From contig NZ_JQGC01000002.1 of NCBI RefSeq assembly GCF_000743575.1, positions 62,001-126,000 of the forward strand: a stretch of DNA of 64,000 nucleotides. The letters are read 5' to 3'. Below the pieces are notes generated by a model. That model saw only the letters and a program-made list of their open reading frames with translations. It was not told the origin of the DNA and ran no database searches. Origin of the DNA: Devosia riboflavina. GTDB taxonomy: Bacteria; Pseudomonadota; Alphaproteobacteria; Rhizobiales; Devosiaceae. Each line of letters begins with the position of its first letter. Position 1 is the first letter of the stretch. Both the position numbers and the translations under genes were made by a program. Below, piece by piece: positions 1 to 9,757 of this stretch.

Positions 1-1301
1 CCGAACCGTTCGATCTGCGCCAAAAGATATTGCCTTTCAAAGACTTCGCGGGCATCGCGCAGCGGCAGGCTCATCAGGTGCGCCGAGGCATCTGTGTCGC
101 CTACGGTGGGCAACACTTCGCCGATATCCGAGGGCAACATGCTGGCCGTAATGACCCCATCCTCGGGCTGCTGATCCTTCATGAGAATAAGCAGGCGCTC
201 GATGGAATTGCGCAATTGCCGCGCATTGCCTGGCCAATCCTGCGCCTGAAGCACGGCGATGGCATCGTCACCGATGGCCATGCGCTGCAGATTGTGCATG
301 CGGCAGATTTGTTCGATGAAGACGCTGACCAGCGGCGGGATATCCTCGCGGCGCTCCTTGAGCGGCACCAATTGCACCGGCACGATAGCGAGACGGTGGA
401 AAAGGTCCGAGCGGAATTCACCGGTTTCGGTCAGGCCCGAAACATTTTGCGAGCTCGAGGAGATGATGCGCACGTCGATCGGCACGGCCTGCGCGCCGCC
501 CACGCGGTTGAAGCGATTCTCGACAAGCGTGCGCAAGAGCGCCGTCTGCACCTGGGCCGGAAGCGTCGTGACTTCCGAGAGGTAGAGCGTGCCGCCATGA
601 GCGCGTTCCAGCGCACCGACTTCTACCTGCAAGAGGCCGGACTTGTCGCGCCCCTCACGCCCGAACAGCACCACCGAAACTTCATCAGGCGCATAGAGCG
701 AGGCGTTGATCTCGACAAAGGGCGCGTCATTGCGCGGGCTACGCTGATGGATCAGGCGCGCCACAAGACCCTTGCCGGCACCCGAAGGGCCAGCAATGAA
801 GATGCGCGAATTGGTCGGTGCCGACTTGTCGATGAGCCCCCGCACCTGTTGGAGCGAGGGCGACGTGCCGACCATATCGGCGCTCTTGGAGGCCGAGCGC
901 TCCTTGAGTTCGGCCACTTCGTTGCGAAGGCGCGTCGCCTCCATGGCCCGCTGCGTCACATGCAGCAGCCGATCGATCTTGAAGGGCTTTTCGATATAGT
1001 CATAGGCGCCTCGGCGAATAGCCGAGACGGCGGTTTCGACATTGCCGTGGCCCGAGATCATCACCACGGGCATATCCGGGTGCTGGCTCTGGAATACGTC
1101 CAGAAGCTGCAGGCCATCGAGACGCGAGCCCTGCATCCAGATGTCAAGAAACACCAGGCTCGGCCGCCGGCGGGCGATTTCATTGAGGCCGCTATCGGCA
1201 TCATGCGCCTGGCGCGTCTCAAAACCTTCATCCTCGAGGATGCCGGCAATGAGATCGCGGATATCGTCTTCGTCGTCGATGATGAGAATATCTAGAGCCA
1301 T
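1..1301 (-). CDS. ntrX: Nitrogen response regulator NtrX, 3' end cut by window edge
   Basis: Response regulator of the NtrY/NtrX two-component system. The frame opens at ATG 1301 and stays open to the window edge, giving 433 residues. A receiver domain carries the phospho-acceptor D53 (VFLDIW) and K105 (EKPFK). An AAA+ domain has a Walker A near residues 171-178 (GPSGAGKG). Where sigma-54 activators carry GAFTGA, residues 210-222 instead read LFGREGRDKSGLL, so the sigma-54 contact loop is absent. The C-terminal Fis-type helix-turn-helix lies mostly outside the window. The start directly abuts the ntrY stop, so the two are co-transcribed. I translated this frame by hand because it has no stop in the window. 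Confidence 0.95.
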   Translation of the reverse strand, partial: MALDILIIDDEDDIRDLIAGILEDEGFETRQAHDADSGLNEIARRRPSLVFLDIWMQGSRLDGLQLLDVFQSQHPDMPVVMISGHGNVETAVSAIRRGAYDYIEKPFKIDRLLHVTQRAMEATRLRNEVAELKERSASKSADMVGTSPSLQQVRGLIDKSAPTNSRIFIAGPSGAGKGLVARLIHQRSPRNDAPFVEINASLYAPDEVSVVLFGREGRDKSGLLQVEVGALERAHGGTLYLSEVTTLPAQVQTALLRTLVENRFNRVGGAQAVPIDVRIISSSSQNVSGLTETGEFRSDLFHRLAIVPVQLVPLKERREDIPPLVSVFIEQICRMHNLQRMAIGDDAIAVLQAQDWPGNARQLRNSIERLLILMKDQQPEDGVITASMLPSDIGEVLPTVGDTDASAHLMSLPLRDAREVFERQYLLAQIERF

Positions 1302-3632
1302 CTACTTCTGGACAATCGCTGGCACCAGCGACTCCTCCTCTTGGGGCAATTCGGGCTCGACCTGGACCGAATCGTCCTTTTCATTTGTTTTTTGCGGGGC
1401 GCGCAGGGGTAGCGTGAAGGTCACGCAGGCACCCACCCTGCCCTGTTCGTCGGGTTCGGCATCGACCAGTTCCACGATCCCGCCATGCTGCTCGATGATC
1501 CTTGCAACGATGGCGAGACCCAGTCCGGTTCCCTTTTCCCGTGTCGTCATATAGGGCTCAAGCAGCCGCTGCCGGTTCTCCTTGGGCCAACCCTTGCCGT
1601 TGTCGGAAACCGACACGCGGGCATGATTGCCCTCGTAATGCGCTTCGACCTTGATGCCCGGCTGCCAGTCCGAGCCTACGTCCAGCCCCTCGAATGCCTC
1701 GACGGCATTCTTGATCAGGTTGGTAAGAGACTGCGCCACCAGCCGCGTGTCGAACCAGGCATAGATCGCTTCATCGGGCAAATCTGTGGCAATGGCAACT
1801 TCCGGCAAGCGTACACTCTCGAGAAAAACGGCTTGGCGGATGGTATCGGACAGGTCAGCACGCTCGGGCGCCGCTTCCGGCATGCGGGCAAAGGCAGAAA
1901 ACTCGTCGACCATGCGGCCGATATCGCCCACCTGGCGCACGATCGTATTGATGCACTTGTCGAAAACATCGCGGTCGTCTTCGAGCTTGGCGCCATAACG
2001 GCGGCGCAGGCGCTCAGCCGAAAGCTGGATCGGGGTCAGCGGGTTCTTGATTTCGTGGGCAATGCGGCGCGCCACGTCGGCCCAGGCGCTGGTGCGCTGG
2101 GCGGATTCGAGATCGGTGATGTCGTCGAAGGTCAGCACATAGCCCTTGGACTCGGTGATAGAGCCTTCGCGGGTGAGCTGGATCTGGTAGATGCGCCGAT
2201 TGGTTTCATTACCCAACTGGATCTGGTCGCGCACCTGCCCCCGGCGGGCGGAACGAGCCTTATCGATGGTCGGGGCGATCTCGGGAAGAATTTCTTCCAT
2301 GGGCTCGCCCATCATCTCGACTTCGGTTCTTCCCAGCATCTGGCAGGCGCGGGCATTGACCAGCGTCACGGCGCCAAAGGGATCAAGACCGACGATGCCG
2401 GCCGACACGCCTTCCACCACAGCCTCGGTAAACTGACGACGCTTCTCGTTGACCTCGTTGGCCATGAGCAGCTCTTCGCGCTGCGTCTTGAGCTGCTCGG
2501 TCATGCGGTTGAAGCCGTTGGAGAGATCGCGGAAGTCGCCTCGTCCAGCCTGTACCGGCACCCGCACATCGAGGTCGCCGCCGCTGACGCGGCGCGAGGC
2601 GATCATGAGATTTCGGATCGGGTCCACGAAGCGGTTGGCGAGCGCAATACCGATCCAGAGCGCCGCGAGCAGCAGCACCACGACCAGGCCGACATACATG
2701 ATAGTGAAGGTGATCTGGAAGACGAGGCGATTGGACGCGTACTGACGATATTCCGTGATATTATCGTCGGTTAGGCGCATATATTGAAGTACTTCCGCAT
2801 CCACCGGACGAGCCACGAAGAGGAATACGTCGTCATAGCCGCGCAGCTTGATGACCGAACCGACGAGGTTGGTGCTACCCGGCGAAATTTGCGTCGGAAT
2901 GCCTTCTACGACGCCCTCAGTGATCCCCTGGGGAAGACGCGGATAGCCACCAGCGACGTTGATCTGAGCTCGCTGCAACATATTCCCCTCGCCATCGATC
3001 AGGGCGGTGAATGGCAGCGAACGCGTCACCGCGAGAGCCGTAAGAATACGTTCGAAGCGCGAGGGATCGTCGATATAGGTCGCGTGGGATTGCTCAAGTT
3101 CCGTCGCGACCCAGATGATATCGTCGCGCAGCACCTGAGCGTGCTCCAGCATATAGGAGCGCGCCACAAGCCGGCTGCTTTCCACCATGGCGCGGGTGCG
3201 CTCGGAGAACCACTGGTCGAGGCCCTGGTTAAGCGCGATCGTCGCAACGATGGCCACGAGAACAGCCGGGATGCCGGCGACCAGCGCAAACATCGCCACC
3301 ATGCGCATCTGCAGCGCCGAGCCGGGCACGCGCTGAATGCGCGCCTGAACGAGCAGCACCGCCTCGGTCACCACCAGCGCCAGAACCAGCAGCACCAGAA
3401 TGCCGGTCGCGACCCAGATCACCGTCCAGATTTCGGCCGAAGGCTCGATATTGGTCGTGCCGGAAAGGATGAGGAACGACACCGAGGACAGCAGAACGGA
3501 AGCAAACACAACCAGGAAGCCGAGCACGCGCAAGGGACCATTCCCCTCGGCGGAGAACAGCGAACGTCCTACACTCGTCCTCGCCATGGGTTTGGCGGGG
3601 GCGTCGATGTCTCGGCTAACCGCCTCAGTCAT
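1302..3632 (-). CDS. ntrY: Nitrogen sensor histidine kinase NtrY
   Basis: Membrane-bound sensor kinase that phosphorylates NtrX. From ATG 3632 it has 776 residues. There are three N-terminal membrane segments (about 36-56, 68-94, 110-134), a sensor loop, a fourth segment (305-331), a HAMP linker, a PAS domain (about 403-510), the H-box with H526 (AHEIKNPLT) and an ATPase domain with N642, DNGKG at 677 and GTGLGLA at 701. The frame extends 39 codons upstream to 3749, but that stretch is Cys/Trp-rich and unlike the family, so I prefer 3632. Its stop abuts the ntrX start. Unlike the compact rhizobial cluster, ntrC is separated from ntrY by an oppositely oriented transporter gene. Confidence 0.95.
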   Translation of the reverse strand: MTEAVSRDIDAPAKPMARTSVGRSLFSAEGNGPLRVLGFLVVFASVLLSSVSFLILSGTTNIEPSAEIWTVIWVATGILVLLVLALVVTEAVLLVQARIQRVPGSALQMRMVAMFALVAGIPAVLVAIVATIALNQGLDQWFSERTRAMVESSRLVARSYMLEHAQVLRDDIIWVATELEQSHATYIDDPSRFERILTALAVTRSLPFTALIDGEGNMLQRAQINVAGGYPRLPQGITEGVVEGIPTQISPGSTNLVGSVIKLRGYDDVFLFVARPVDAEVLQYMRLTDDNITEYRQYASNRLVFQITFTIMYVGLVVVLLLAALWIGIALANRFVDPIRNLMIASRRVSGGDLDVRVPVQAGRGDFRDLSNGFNRMTEQLKTQREELLMANEVNEKRRQFTEAVVEGVSAGIVGLDPFGAVTLVNARACQMLGRTEVEMMGEPMEEILPEIAPTIDKARSARRGQVRDQIQLGNETNRRIYQIQLTREGSITESKGYVLTFDDITDLESAQRTSAWADVARRIAHEIKNPLTPIQLSAERLRRRYGAKLEDDRDVFDKCINTIVRQVGDIGRMVDEFSAFARMPEAAPERADLSDTIRQAVFLESVRLPEVAIATDLPDEAIYAWFDTRLVAQSLTNLIKNAVEAFEGLDVGSDWQPGIKVEAHYEGNHARVSVSDNGKGWPKENRQRLLEPYMTTREKGTGLGLAIVARIIEQHGGIVELVDAEPDEQGRVGACVTFTLPLRAPQKTNEKDDSVQVEPELPQEEESLVPAIVQK

Positions 3633-3860
3633 GCAATACTCGGTATGCTCCGGCTTTCTGTTCCAGCAAAGGCACCACTGCGTAACGCAAATTAAACGCA
3701 ATTGCTGCTTTAGGCCGCAAAGCCTGACCCAATTCGCCGGACCCTTCAAGATAATTGTTGCCGAAATGTGACAGTGCGCCCCTGCAAGGGCAAAAGTTCG
3801 TCACTGGACAATGGCATCGGGCACGGGCAAAGAGGGCCGAAATCGCCCCGCGAGCCTCCC

Positions 3861-4760
3861 GTGACCACGCCCTCCCTAACCAGTACCGACACCGCCAGCC
3901 TCAAGGGCATGGCCATGGGCATCCTTGCCTATACGCTGTTCGCCGTGCATGACGCCTTTATCAAAGGCATCATCCATGCGCTGCCGGCCGCCCAGATTCT
4001 GTTCGTGCGCGGCGTGATCATTGTTTTGCTATGCATGGTCATCGGCCGCAGCTTTCTGTTCGGAAAACTCTGGGCGTCGTCCAATCGCGGAATGATCCTG
4101 GGCCGCGGCCTGCTCACACTCGCTGCCTGGGTGATGTACTACAGCGCCGGCCGCGACCTGCAACTCGCCGAGATGACGACGCTCTATTATTTCGCGCCGG
4201 TGCTCACCACGGTTCTTGCCGCCATCTTTCTCAAGGAGCGCCTGACGCTCGCGCGGGTCGGCGCGGCGTCGATCGGCTTTTTCGGCGTTATCGTGGCGGC
4301 CAATCCCGGCGGCTTTACCCTGAGCTTGCCCGTCATCATGGTGTTGCTCGCCGCCTTGAGCTGGGCCATCGCCATGATCCTGATGCGGACCATTTCAAAG
4401 TCCGACAGCGCACTCGTGCAGGTCTTTGCCCAGAACCTCATTCATGCTCTCGTCATGGGTGTTGTCAGCATCCCGTTCTGGCAGGGCATGGGCTGGCAGG
4501 AATTGCTGTTCATCGTCGCCGCGGGCATCATCGGCGGCGTAGCCCAGTTCATCCTGGTCGAGGCCGCCAAGCTCGTCCCCGCCAGCGTGCTCGGCACCGT
4601 AGAATATGGCGCCCTGATCTGGGCCTTTGTCTTCGGCTTTCTCTTCTGGGGCGAAACGCCCCTGCCCTCGGTCTATGCCGGCGCCGCTCTCGTCATTGCT
4701 GCCGGGCTGATGCTGGCCTGGACCGAACACCGCACCCGTCGCGAGCAGATGCGGCGCTAG
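3861..4760 (+). CDS. EamA/DMT-family permease
   Basis: Integral membrane transporter of the drug/metabolite superfamily with about ten hydrophobic segments in two EamA repeats. The first repeat starts at MGILAYTLFAVHD; the second follows the ALSWAIAMILMRT segment. Substrate cannot be told from sequence. The frame opens at 3768, but the first about 30 residues are charged and atypical. GTG 3861 gives 299 residues, the usual length; ATG 3909 is an alternative. No clear ribosome site decides between them. The gene lies between ntrC and ntrY in the opposite direction and converges on ntrC, suggesting an insertion into an ancestral ntrBC-ntrYX run. Confidence 0.85.
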   Translation: MTTPSLTSTDTASLKGMAMGILAYTLFAVHDAFIKGIIHALPAAQILFVRGVIIVLLCMVIGRSFLFGKLWASSNRGMILGRGLLTLAAWVMYYSAGRDLQLAEMTTLYYFAPVLTTVLAAIFLKERLTLARVGAASIGFFGVIVAANPGGFTLSLPVIMVLLAALSWAIAMILMRTISKSDSALVQVFAQNLIHALVMGVVSIPFWQGMGWQELLFIVAAGIIGGVAQFILVEAAKLVPASVLGTVEYGALIWAFVFGFLFWGETPLPSVYAGAALVIAAGLMLAWTEHRTRREQMRR

Positions 4761-4769
4761 TTTTCAGTC

Positions 4770-4814
4770 GCGCTTCCGAACCGGAAAACCGGTTCCCACT
4801 TTTCCTGGAAGCGC
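4770..4814. repeat. Nested palindromic intergenic element between convergent genes
   Basis: Outer arms GCGCTTCC (4770-4777) and GGAAGCGC (4807-4814) are perfectly complementary. They enclose a perfect hairpin GAACCGG-AAAA-CCGGTTC at 4778-4795. The element fills the gap between the stops of the permease gene and ntrC, so it could end transcription from both sides. I recall similar palindromes scattered between genes in related alphaproteobacteria, but could not check copy number. Confidence 0.7.
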
Positions 4815-4815
4815 T

Positions 4816-6261
4816 CTAGTTGCGCCGGCTGTGCTTGACGATCTCGATGGAGTGCGTGCGGATCTTCTTGCGCAGCGTATTGCGGTTCAGCCCGAGAAGA
4901 TCGGCCGCCTTGATCTGGTTGCCGCCACAGGCATTGAGCGCCATGGCGATCAGCGGGGCTTCCACGCGGTCGATGACGCGCTGGTAAAGCCCGGCCGGCG
5001 GCAGGTTCGGCTCATATTCGCGCAGCAACTGACCGACATGGCTTTCGACGGCCGTCGAAACATCCACAGGGCCGGTCGCCGCCGTTACGGTCGGTCGATC
5101 GGCGATATTGAGTTCGTTCTGCACGATCTCCGCCGAGATGCTTTCGTCGGCATAGAGCGCCGACAGGCGACGGACGAGATTTTCCAACTCACGGATATTG
5201 CCCGGCCAGGAATAGTTCTGCATCAGCCGGATCGCTTCGGACGATAGTGTCTTGGGCGCCTCGCCTTCACGCTCTGCAGCACGCAAAAAATGCTGCACAA
5301 GGTCCGAAATATCATCGATGCGCTCGCGCAGCGGCGGCAGGCGGATCGGCACGACATTGAGGCGGTAGTAAAGGTCCTCGCGGAATAGCCCCTGCCGGAT
5401 CATCTGGCTGAGATCGCGGTGCGTCGCGGCAACGATGCGGACATTGGTCTTGATGGCGTTGCGGCCACCGACCATGGTGTATTCGCCTTCCTGCAACACG
5501 CGCAACAGGCGGGTCTGGGCGTCCATCGGCATGTCGCCGATTTCGTCAAGGAACAGCGTGCCACCCTCGGCCTGTTCGAAGCGGCCGGACGAACGGGTAT
5601 TGGCCCCGGTGAAGGCGCCCTTCTCATGACCGAAAAGCTCTGCTTCGATGAGGTCACGGGGAATAGCGGCCATGTTAATGGCGACGAACGGCCCATTGCG
5701 ACGCTTGCCGAAGTCGTGGAGCGCCCGCGCCACCAGTTCCTTGCCAGTGCCGCTCTCGCCGGTGATCATCACCGTAAGGTCGGTCTGCATCAGGCGCGCT
5801 AGGGCGCGATAAATGTCCTGCATCGCGGCCGAGCGACCAACGAGCGGCATGGTATCGCCCGCTTCCTCGACCTTTCGCTCGGCACTGGCCGGCTTCTTGG
5901 CGTCTGCCAATGCACGCGAAACCACGGAAAGCACTTCGGTGATATCGAACGGCTTTGGCAGATATTCATAGGCGCCGACTTCGGACGCGCGGATCGCCGT
6001 CATGAACGTGTTCTGCGCCGACATCACGATCATCGGCAGATCGGGACGCAACTTCTTGATCTTGGGCATCACCTCGAAGGCATTGCCGTCGGGCATGGCG
6101 ACGTCGGTGATGAGAACATCACCCTCGCCGCGGCTCACCCAGTTCCACATGGTCGAAATATTGCCGGTCGGGCGCACTTCATAGCCGGCGCGGGTCAACG
6201 CCTGGTTGAGCACCATACGGATGGCGGCATCGTCGTCAGCGAGCAAAACGACATGGCTCAT
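4816..6261 (-). CDS. ntrC: Nitrogen regulation response regulator NtrC (NR-I)
   Basis: Sigma-54-dependent activator of nitrogen-limitation genes, 481 residues. The receiver domain has acceptor D53 ([10 protein letters not shown]) and K103 (PKPFD). The AAA+ domain has Walker A GESGTGKE (168-175) and an intact GAFTGA loop (215-220), with the second-half signature [15 protein letters not shown] Fis-type helix-turn-helix sits at the C terminus ([20 protein letters not shown]). Its start overlaps the ntrB stop by four bases, so translation is probably coupled. NtrB phosphorylates D53 when nitrogen is scarce. The contrast with NtrX, which lacks GAFTGA, is clear in this window. Confidence 0.98.
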   Translation of the reverse strand: MSHVVLLADDDAAIRMVLNQALTRAGYEVRPTGNISTMWNWVSRGEGDVLITDVAMPDGNAFEVMPKIKKLRPDLPMIVMSAQNTFMTAIRASEVGAYEYLPKPFDITEVLSVVSRALADAKKPASAERKVEEAGDTMPLVGRSAAMQDIYRALARLMQTDLTVMITGESGTGKELVARALHDFGKRRNGPFVAINMAAIPRDLIEAELFGHEKGAFTGANTRSSGRFEQAEGGTLFLDEIGDMPMDAQTRLLRVLQEGEYTMVGGRNAIKTNVRIVAATHRDLSQMIRQGLFREDLYYRLNVVPIRLPPLRERIDDISDLVQHFLRAAEREGEAPKTLSSEAIRLMQNYSWPGNIRELENLVRRLSALYADESISAEIVQNELNIADRPTVTAATGPVDVSTAVESHVGQLLREYEPNLPPAGLYQRVIDRVEAPLIAMALNACGGNQIKAADLLGLNRNTLRKKIRTHSIEIVKHSRRN

Positions 6262-7388
6262 TTCGTCGATACCTCATACGAGCTTTGTTGGAAGGCGCCG
6301 CTGGCGACCGGCAGCAGTATGCGGAAACGCGTCCGCCCGGGGCGGCTATCGCAATCGATTACCCCGCCGTGATCGCCCACGATTTTTGCGACAAGCGCGA
6401 GGCCCAGCCCGGAGCCATTGGTCTTGGTGGTCACAAAGGGATCGAAGAGGAAAGGCAGAGTATCGGGCGACACACCGGGCCCATTGTCCTCGATGACGAT
6501 TTCGAGCGGCAGCGAGATACGCTCGGCCACCCCAGCCACGCTGATACGGATGCCGGGCCGGAACGCCGTCGACAGCCGAATTTCCGGTTTCGGTGTTCTT
6601 TCAAGCGCTTCCGCCGCGTTCTTAACGAGGTTCAGGAAGACCTGAATAAGCTGATCACGATTGCCGAAGACCGGCGGCAGCGAGGGATCGTATTCTTCGA
6701 AGAAGGTAATGCCGCGCGCCACGCCATTGCGCGCCAGCAGTTTTACCCGGTCGAGCACGACGTGGATATTGATCGGCTCGCGCTCCATCGGGCGCTCATC
6801 GCCGAACACTTCCACGCGGTCGATCAGACCCACAATGCGGTCCGTCTCCTCACGGATCAGCCGCGCCAGCGGGACCTCGTCGCTCGAAACCGTCTGTTCC
6901 AGCAATTGCGCCGCGCCACGAATGCCCGAAAGCGGGTTCTTGATCTCATGCGCCAGCATGGCGGCAAGGCCCGTCACGGAACGCGCCGCGCCGCGCGACA
7001 CCATCTGCCGGTCGATCTTGTCGGCCATGGTGCGTTCCTGGATCAACAGGGCAACGCGCCCATCGACATCCGAAAGCGGACTCGCAAAGACGTCGGCAAT
7101 GCGCTCGTCGCCAAAGCGGGAAGAGCCGATGCGCACGCGATACTCCGTCATCGGCGCACGGCGCTGCACGACGGTCTCGACCAGCGAAATGATCGGCGAG
7201 CCGAAGGCGATGAGATCATCGAGCTTCTGTCGCGTCAGCACGCTCAGCGAAGCGCCGAAAAAGGCCTCAGCCGCATAGTTCACGAACTGGATCTTGTGCT
7301 GCTCATCGAGAACGATGATCGGCTGCGGCAGGGCCTGCAAAACCGAGCGGGACGGCAGTGTATCGGGGGCCGATATGGCAGCACTCAT
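6258..7388 (-). CDS. ntrB: Nitrogen sensor kinase NtrB (NR-II)
   Basis: Cytoplasmic histidine kinase/phosphatase that controls NtrC, normally under PII (GlnB) control. It has a PAS-like N-terminal domain ([20 protein letters not shown]), the H-box with His147 ([10 protein letters not shown]), an N-box ([10 protein letters not shown]) and G-boxes ([15 protein letters not shown]). There are no membrane segments. ATG 7388 overlaps the dusB stop in an ATGA arrangement and gives 376 residues; an in-frame ATG at 7403 would overlap dusB by 19 bases and is less likely. The dusB-ntrB-ntrC order is the classical nifR3-ntrBC operon. Confidence 0.97.
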   Translation of the reverse strand: MSAAISAPDTLPSRSVLQALPQPIIVLDEQHKIQFVNYAAEAFFGASLSVLTRQKLDDLIAFGSPIISLVETVVQRRAPMTEYRVRIGSSRFGDERIADVFASPLSDVDGRVALLIQERTMADKIDRQMVSRGAARSVTGLAAMLAHEIKNPLSGIRGAAQLLEQTVSSDEVPLARLIREETDRIVGLIDRVEVFGDERPMEREPINIHVVLDRVKLLARNGVARGITFFEEYDPSLPPVFGNRDQLIQVFLNLVKNAAEALERTPKPEIRLSTAFRPGIRISVAGVAERISLPLEIVIEDNGPGVSPDTLPFLFDPFVTTKTNGSGLGLALVAKIVGDHGGVIDCDSRPGRTRFRILLPVASGAFQQSSYEVSTK

Positions 7389-8386
7389 GCAGCCACTCTC
7401 CATTCAGGCGAAAACACCCGGCCGATCAGGTCGATGACCTCGGCCGGTTGGTCATTGTTGAGAAGAGCCGTGCGGGTCGGCTTGTCGAGTTCGAGATTGG
7501 CCGCCTCGGCATACCAGTCGAGATGTTTTCGCGCCGCGCGCGAGCCGACCTCGGTGCCGTATTCGACAAGCATCTCTTCGTAGTGCGCCTGGATCAGCGC
7601 GATCAGTTCTGCACCCTTTGGCGCTTCCCGCGGCGTTTCGCCGGCAAGGGTCGCGCCGATCTGGCCCACCCGCCACGGACGCCCCTGCGCGCCGCGCCCG
7701 AGCATCACAGCAGCAGCGCCGGACTGCTCCAGCGCCGTCTCTGCGCTTTCGGCATCGACGATATCGCCATTGACCACAACCGGCACCGGAATCGCCTCGA
7801 CGACCGCGCGCACCAGTGCCCAGCGGGCCGTGCCCTTGTAGAACTGCTGCCGCGTCCGTCCATGCACCGTAATCATCTGCGCGCCTGCATCGACCGCCAT
7901 GCGCGCAATCTGCGGCGCATTGAGGCTATCGTCATCCCAACCGAGCCGCATTTTCACGGTGACCGGCAGATTGGTGGCGCCAACGACCGCCTCGACAATC
8001 GCAAGCGCCTGGTCCGGCACGCGCATCAGTGCCGAGCCGGCATAGCCATTGGTCACGCGCTTGGCGGGGCAACCGAAATTGATGTCGACGATGTCGGCCC
8101 CTGCCCCTTCCGCAATCCGGGCGCCCTCGGCCATCCAGCCGGCCTCGCAGCCGGCAAGCTGCACCATGTGCGGCAGGTCACCGGCGCGGCGCAGTTTTCG
8201 CACCATGTCCACATGACCGGTCCCGAGCGCGGCGCTGGCAATCATTTCGGACACGACCATTCCGGCCCCATGGCGCTCCGCAATCTCGCGGAAGGGGCGG
8301 TCGGTGATTCCGGCCATGGGGGCAAGGAAGGCGCGGCTGCGGACAGCATGCCCGCCAATGCTCAATGTAAAGGCATTACCCGACAA
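7385..8386 (-). CDS. dusB: tRNA-dihydrouridine synthase DusB (NifR3)
   Basis: Flavoenzyme that reduces uridine to dihydrouridine in the tRNA D-loop, 333 residues. It shows the TIM-barrel start (FLAPMAGITDRPFR), the catalytic cysteine C106 in NFGCPAKRVTNGYAGSAL, and the FMN-phosphate site near VNGDI and LGRGAQGRPW. It is the first gene of the ntrBC operon and is divergent from ispDF across a 174-base gap that must hold promoters for both. I could not assign confident -35/-10 boxes in that gap. Confidence 0.97.
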   Translation of the reverse strand: MSGNAFTLSIGGHAVRSRAFLAPMAGITDRPFREIAERHGAGMVVSEMIASAALGTGHVDMVRKLRRAGDLPHMVQLAGCEAGWMAEGARIAEGAGADIVDINFGCPAKRVTNGYAGSALMRVPDQALAIVEAVVGATNLPVTVKMRLGWDDDSLNAPQIARMAVDAGAQMITVHGRTRQQFYKGTARWALVRAVVEAIPVPVVVNGDIVDAESAETALEQSGAAAVMLGRGAQGRPWRVGQIGATLAGETPREAPKGAELIALIQAHYEEMLVEYGTEVGSRAARKHLDWYAEAANLELDKPTRTALLNNDQPAEVIDLIGRVFSPEWRVAA

Positions 8387-8560
8387 CGACTGCCCCAGAA
8401 ATGGTCAATTTATAGAAGGTGCCCGCACAATAATCATTTTGAGGCGTGGCGCAACTGTTAAGGCCCCCGCGCCAAGTGGGAACCAGCGCTGCTCTTGCCG
8501 CATGCCAAGGCGGAGGCTAGACCAATCAGACAAACGACGGTCCGAGTTCCCCCTGCCTAT

Positions 8561-9757
8561 ATGTCTACGCGTCCAAAATTCATAGCCGCCATCATTGTTG
8601 CCGCCGGAAAAGGCGAGCGCGCGCAAACAGGGGATTTTGCCGAACCCAAGCAATACCGCCGCGTCGGCGGCCGCCCGGTTCTGGCGCGTACCATCGACGC
8701 TTTCCTTGCCCATCCCGGCATTTCGGCCGTTGTTCCAGTCATCCACGTAGACCATGCCGAGCGCTATCAGGCGCTGAGCCTTGCGGACGAGCGTCTTCGT
8801 GATCCGGTTCCCGGCGGCGCCAGCCGCCAGGCATCGGTACTCGAAGGCCTCAAGGCCATCGCAGCACTGCGGCCGGACCTCGTGCTGATCCAGGACGCAG
8901 CGCGGCCTTTCGTCACCGTCGAGCAGATCGACGCCGTGATTTCGGCCCTCGCCTCGCATGATGGCGCCTTGCCCACCCTGCCGCTGACCGACACGATCAA
9001 GCGCGCGCCGGACGGGCAAGTAGTGCTCACGACGGAAGACCGCCGCACGCTCTTTGCCGCCCAGACGCCGCAGGGTTTTCGTTTCGGCCAGATGTTTTCC
9101 GCTCACATGCGCGCCGCAACCGTGCGCCGCGAATTCACCGACGATGCAGAGATCGCCGAATGGGCCGGCCTCCGCGTCGCCATGACTGCGGGCGACCGCA
9201 ACAATTTCAAGATCACGCATCCGGAAGATTTTCGACGGGCAGAGCGGCATATTTCAGGAGACAAGGCCATGGAAACCCGCGTCGGCACCGGCTTTGACGT
9301 TCACCCCTTCGAACCCGGCGATGCGGTCTGGCTCGGTGGCGTGCGCATCGAGCACACGGCCAAACTCAAGGGCCATTCCGACGCCGACGTAGCCCTCCAT
9401 GCCCTCACGGACGCCATTCTGGGCTCCATCGGCGAAGGCGATATCGGCGTTCACTTCCCGCCCAGCGACATGCAATGGCGCGGCGCGGCCTCCACGCTCT
9501 TCCTCAAACATGCCGGCGACCTCGTCGCAAAACGCGGCGGACGCATTGTCAATCTCGATGTGACCATCGTTTGCGAGGCGCCGAGGATTGCCAAACACGT
9601 TCCAGCGATGTGCACTGTGATTTCCCAGACTCTGGGGATCAAGCCCGATCGCGTGGCGATCAAGGCGACAACGAGTGAGAGGCTCGGCTTTACCGGGCGG
9701 GAGGAAGGTATCGTGGCCATGGCAAGTGCAAGCGTCGAAGTACCGAGGGATGAGTGA
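8561..9757 (+). CDS. ispDF: Bifunctional IspD/IspF enzyme of the MEP isoprenoid pathway
   Basis: Fusion of 2-C-methyl-D-erythritol 4-phosphate cytidylyltransferase (residues 1-236) and 2-C-methyl-D-erythritol 2,4-cyclodiphosphate synthase (237-398). IspD shows the nucleotide-binding IIVAAGKGERA and QDAARPFV. IspF starts at METRVGTGFDVHPF, with metal ligands in DVH and in GHSDADV, and ends with TTSERLGFTGREEG. ATG 8561 fits the domain start; the frame runs 22 codons further upstream in non-family sequence. Such fusions are known in alphaproteobacteria and epsilonproteobacteria. The stop shares a base with the following pncC start. Confidence 0.97.
   Translation: MSTRPKFIAAIIVAAGKGERAQTGDFAEPKQYRRVGGRPVLARTIDAFLAHPGISAVVPVIHVDHAERYQALSLADERLRDPVPGGASRQASVLEGLKAIAALRPDLVLIQDAARPFVTVEQIDAVISALASHDGALPTLPLTDTIKRAPDGQVVLTTEDRRTLFAAQTPQGFRFGQMFSAHMRAATVRREFTDDAEIAEWAGLRVAMTAGDRNNFKITHPEDFRRAERHISGDKAMETRVGTGFDVHPFEPGDAVWLGGVRIEHTAKLKGHSDADVALHALTDAILGSIGEGDIGVHFPPSDMQWRGAASTLFLKHAGDLVAKRGGRIVNLDVTIVCEAPRIAKHVPAMCTVISQTLGIKPDRVAIKATTSERLGFTGREEGIVAMASASVEVPRDE

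Noticed and set aside
30..1295. 421-codon plus-strand open frame at the window start
   Set aside because: It is the antisense of ntrX, whose minus-strand frame shows receiver and AAA+ motifs. The plus-strand product has no recognisable domain.
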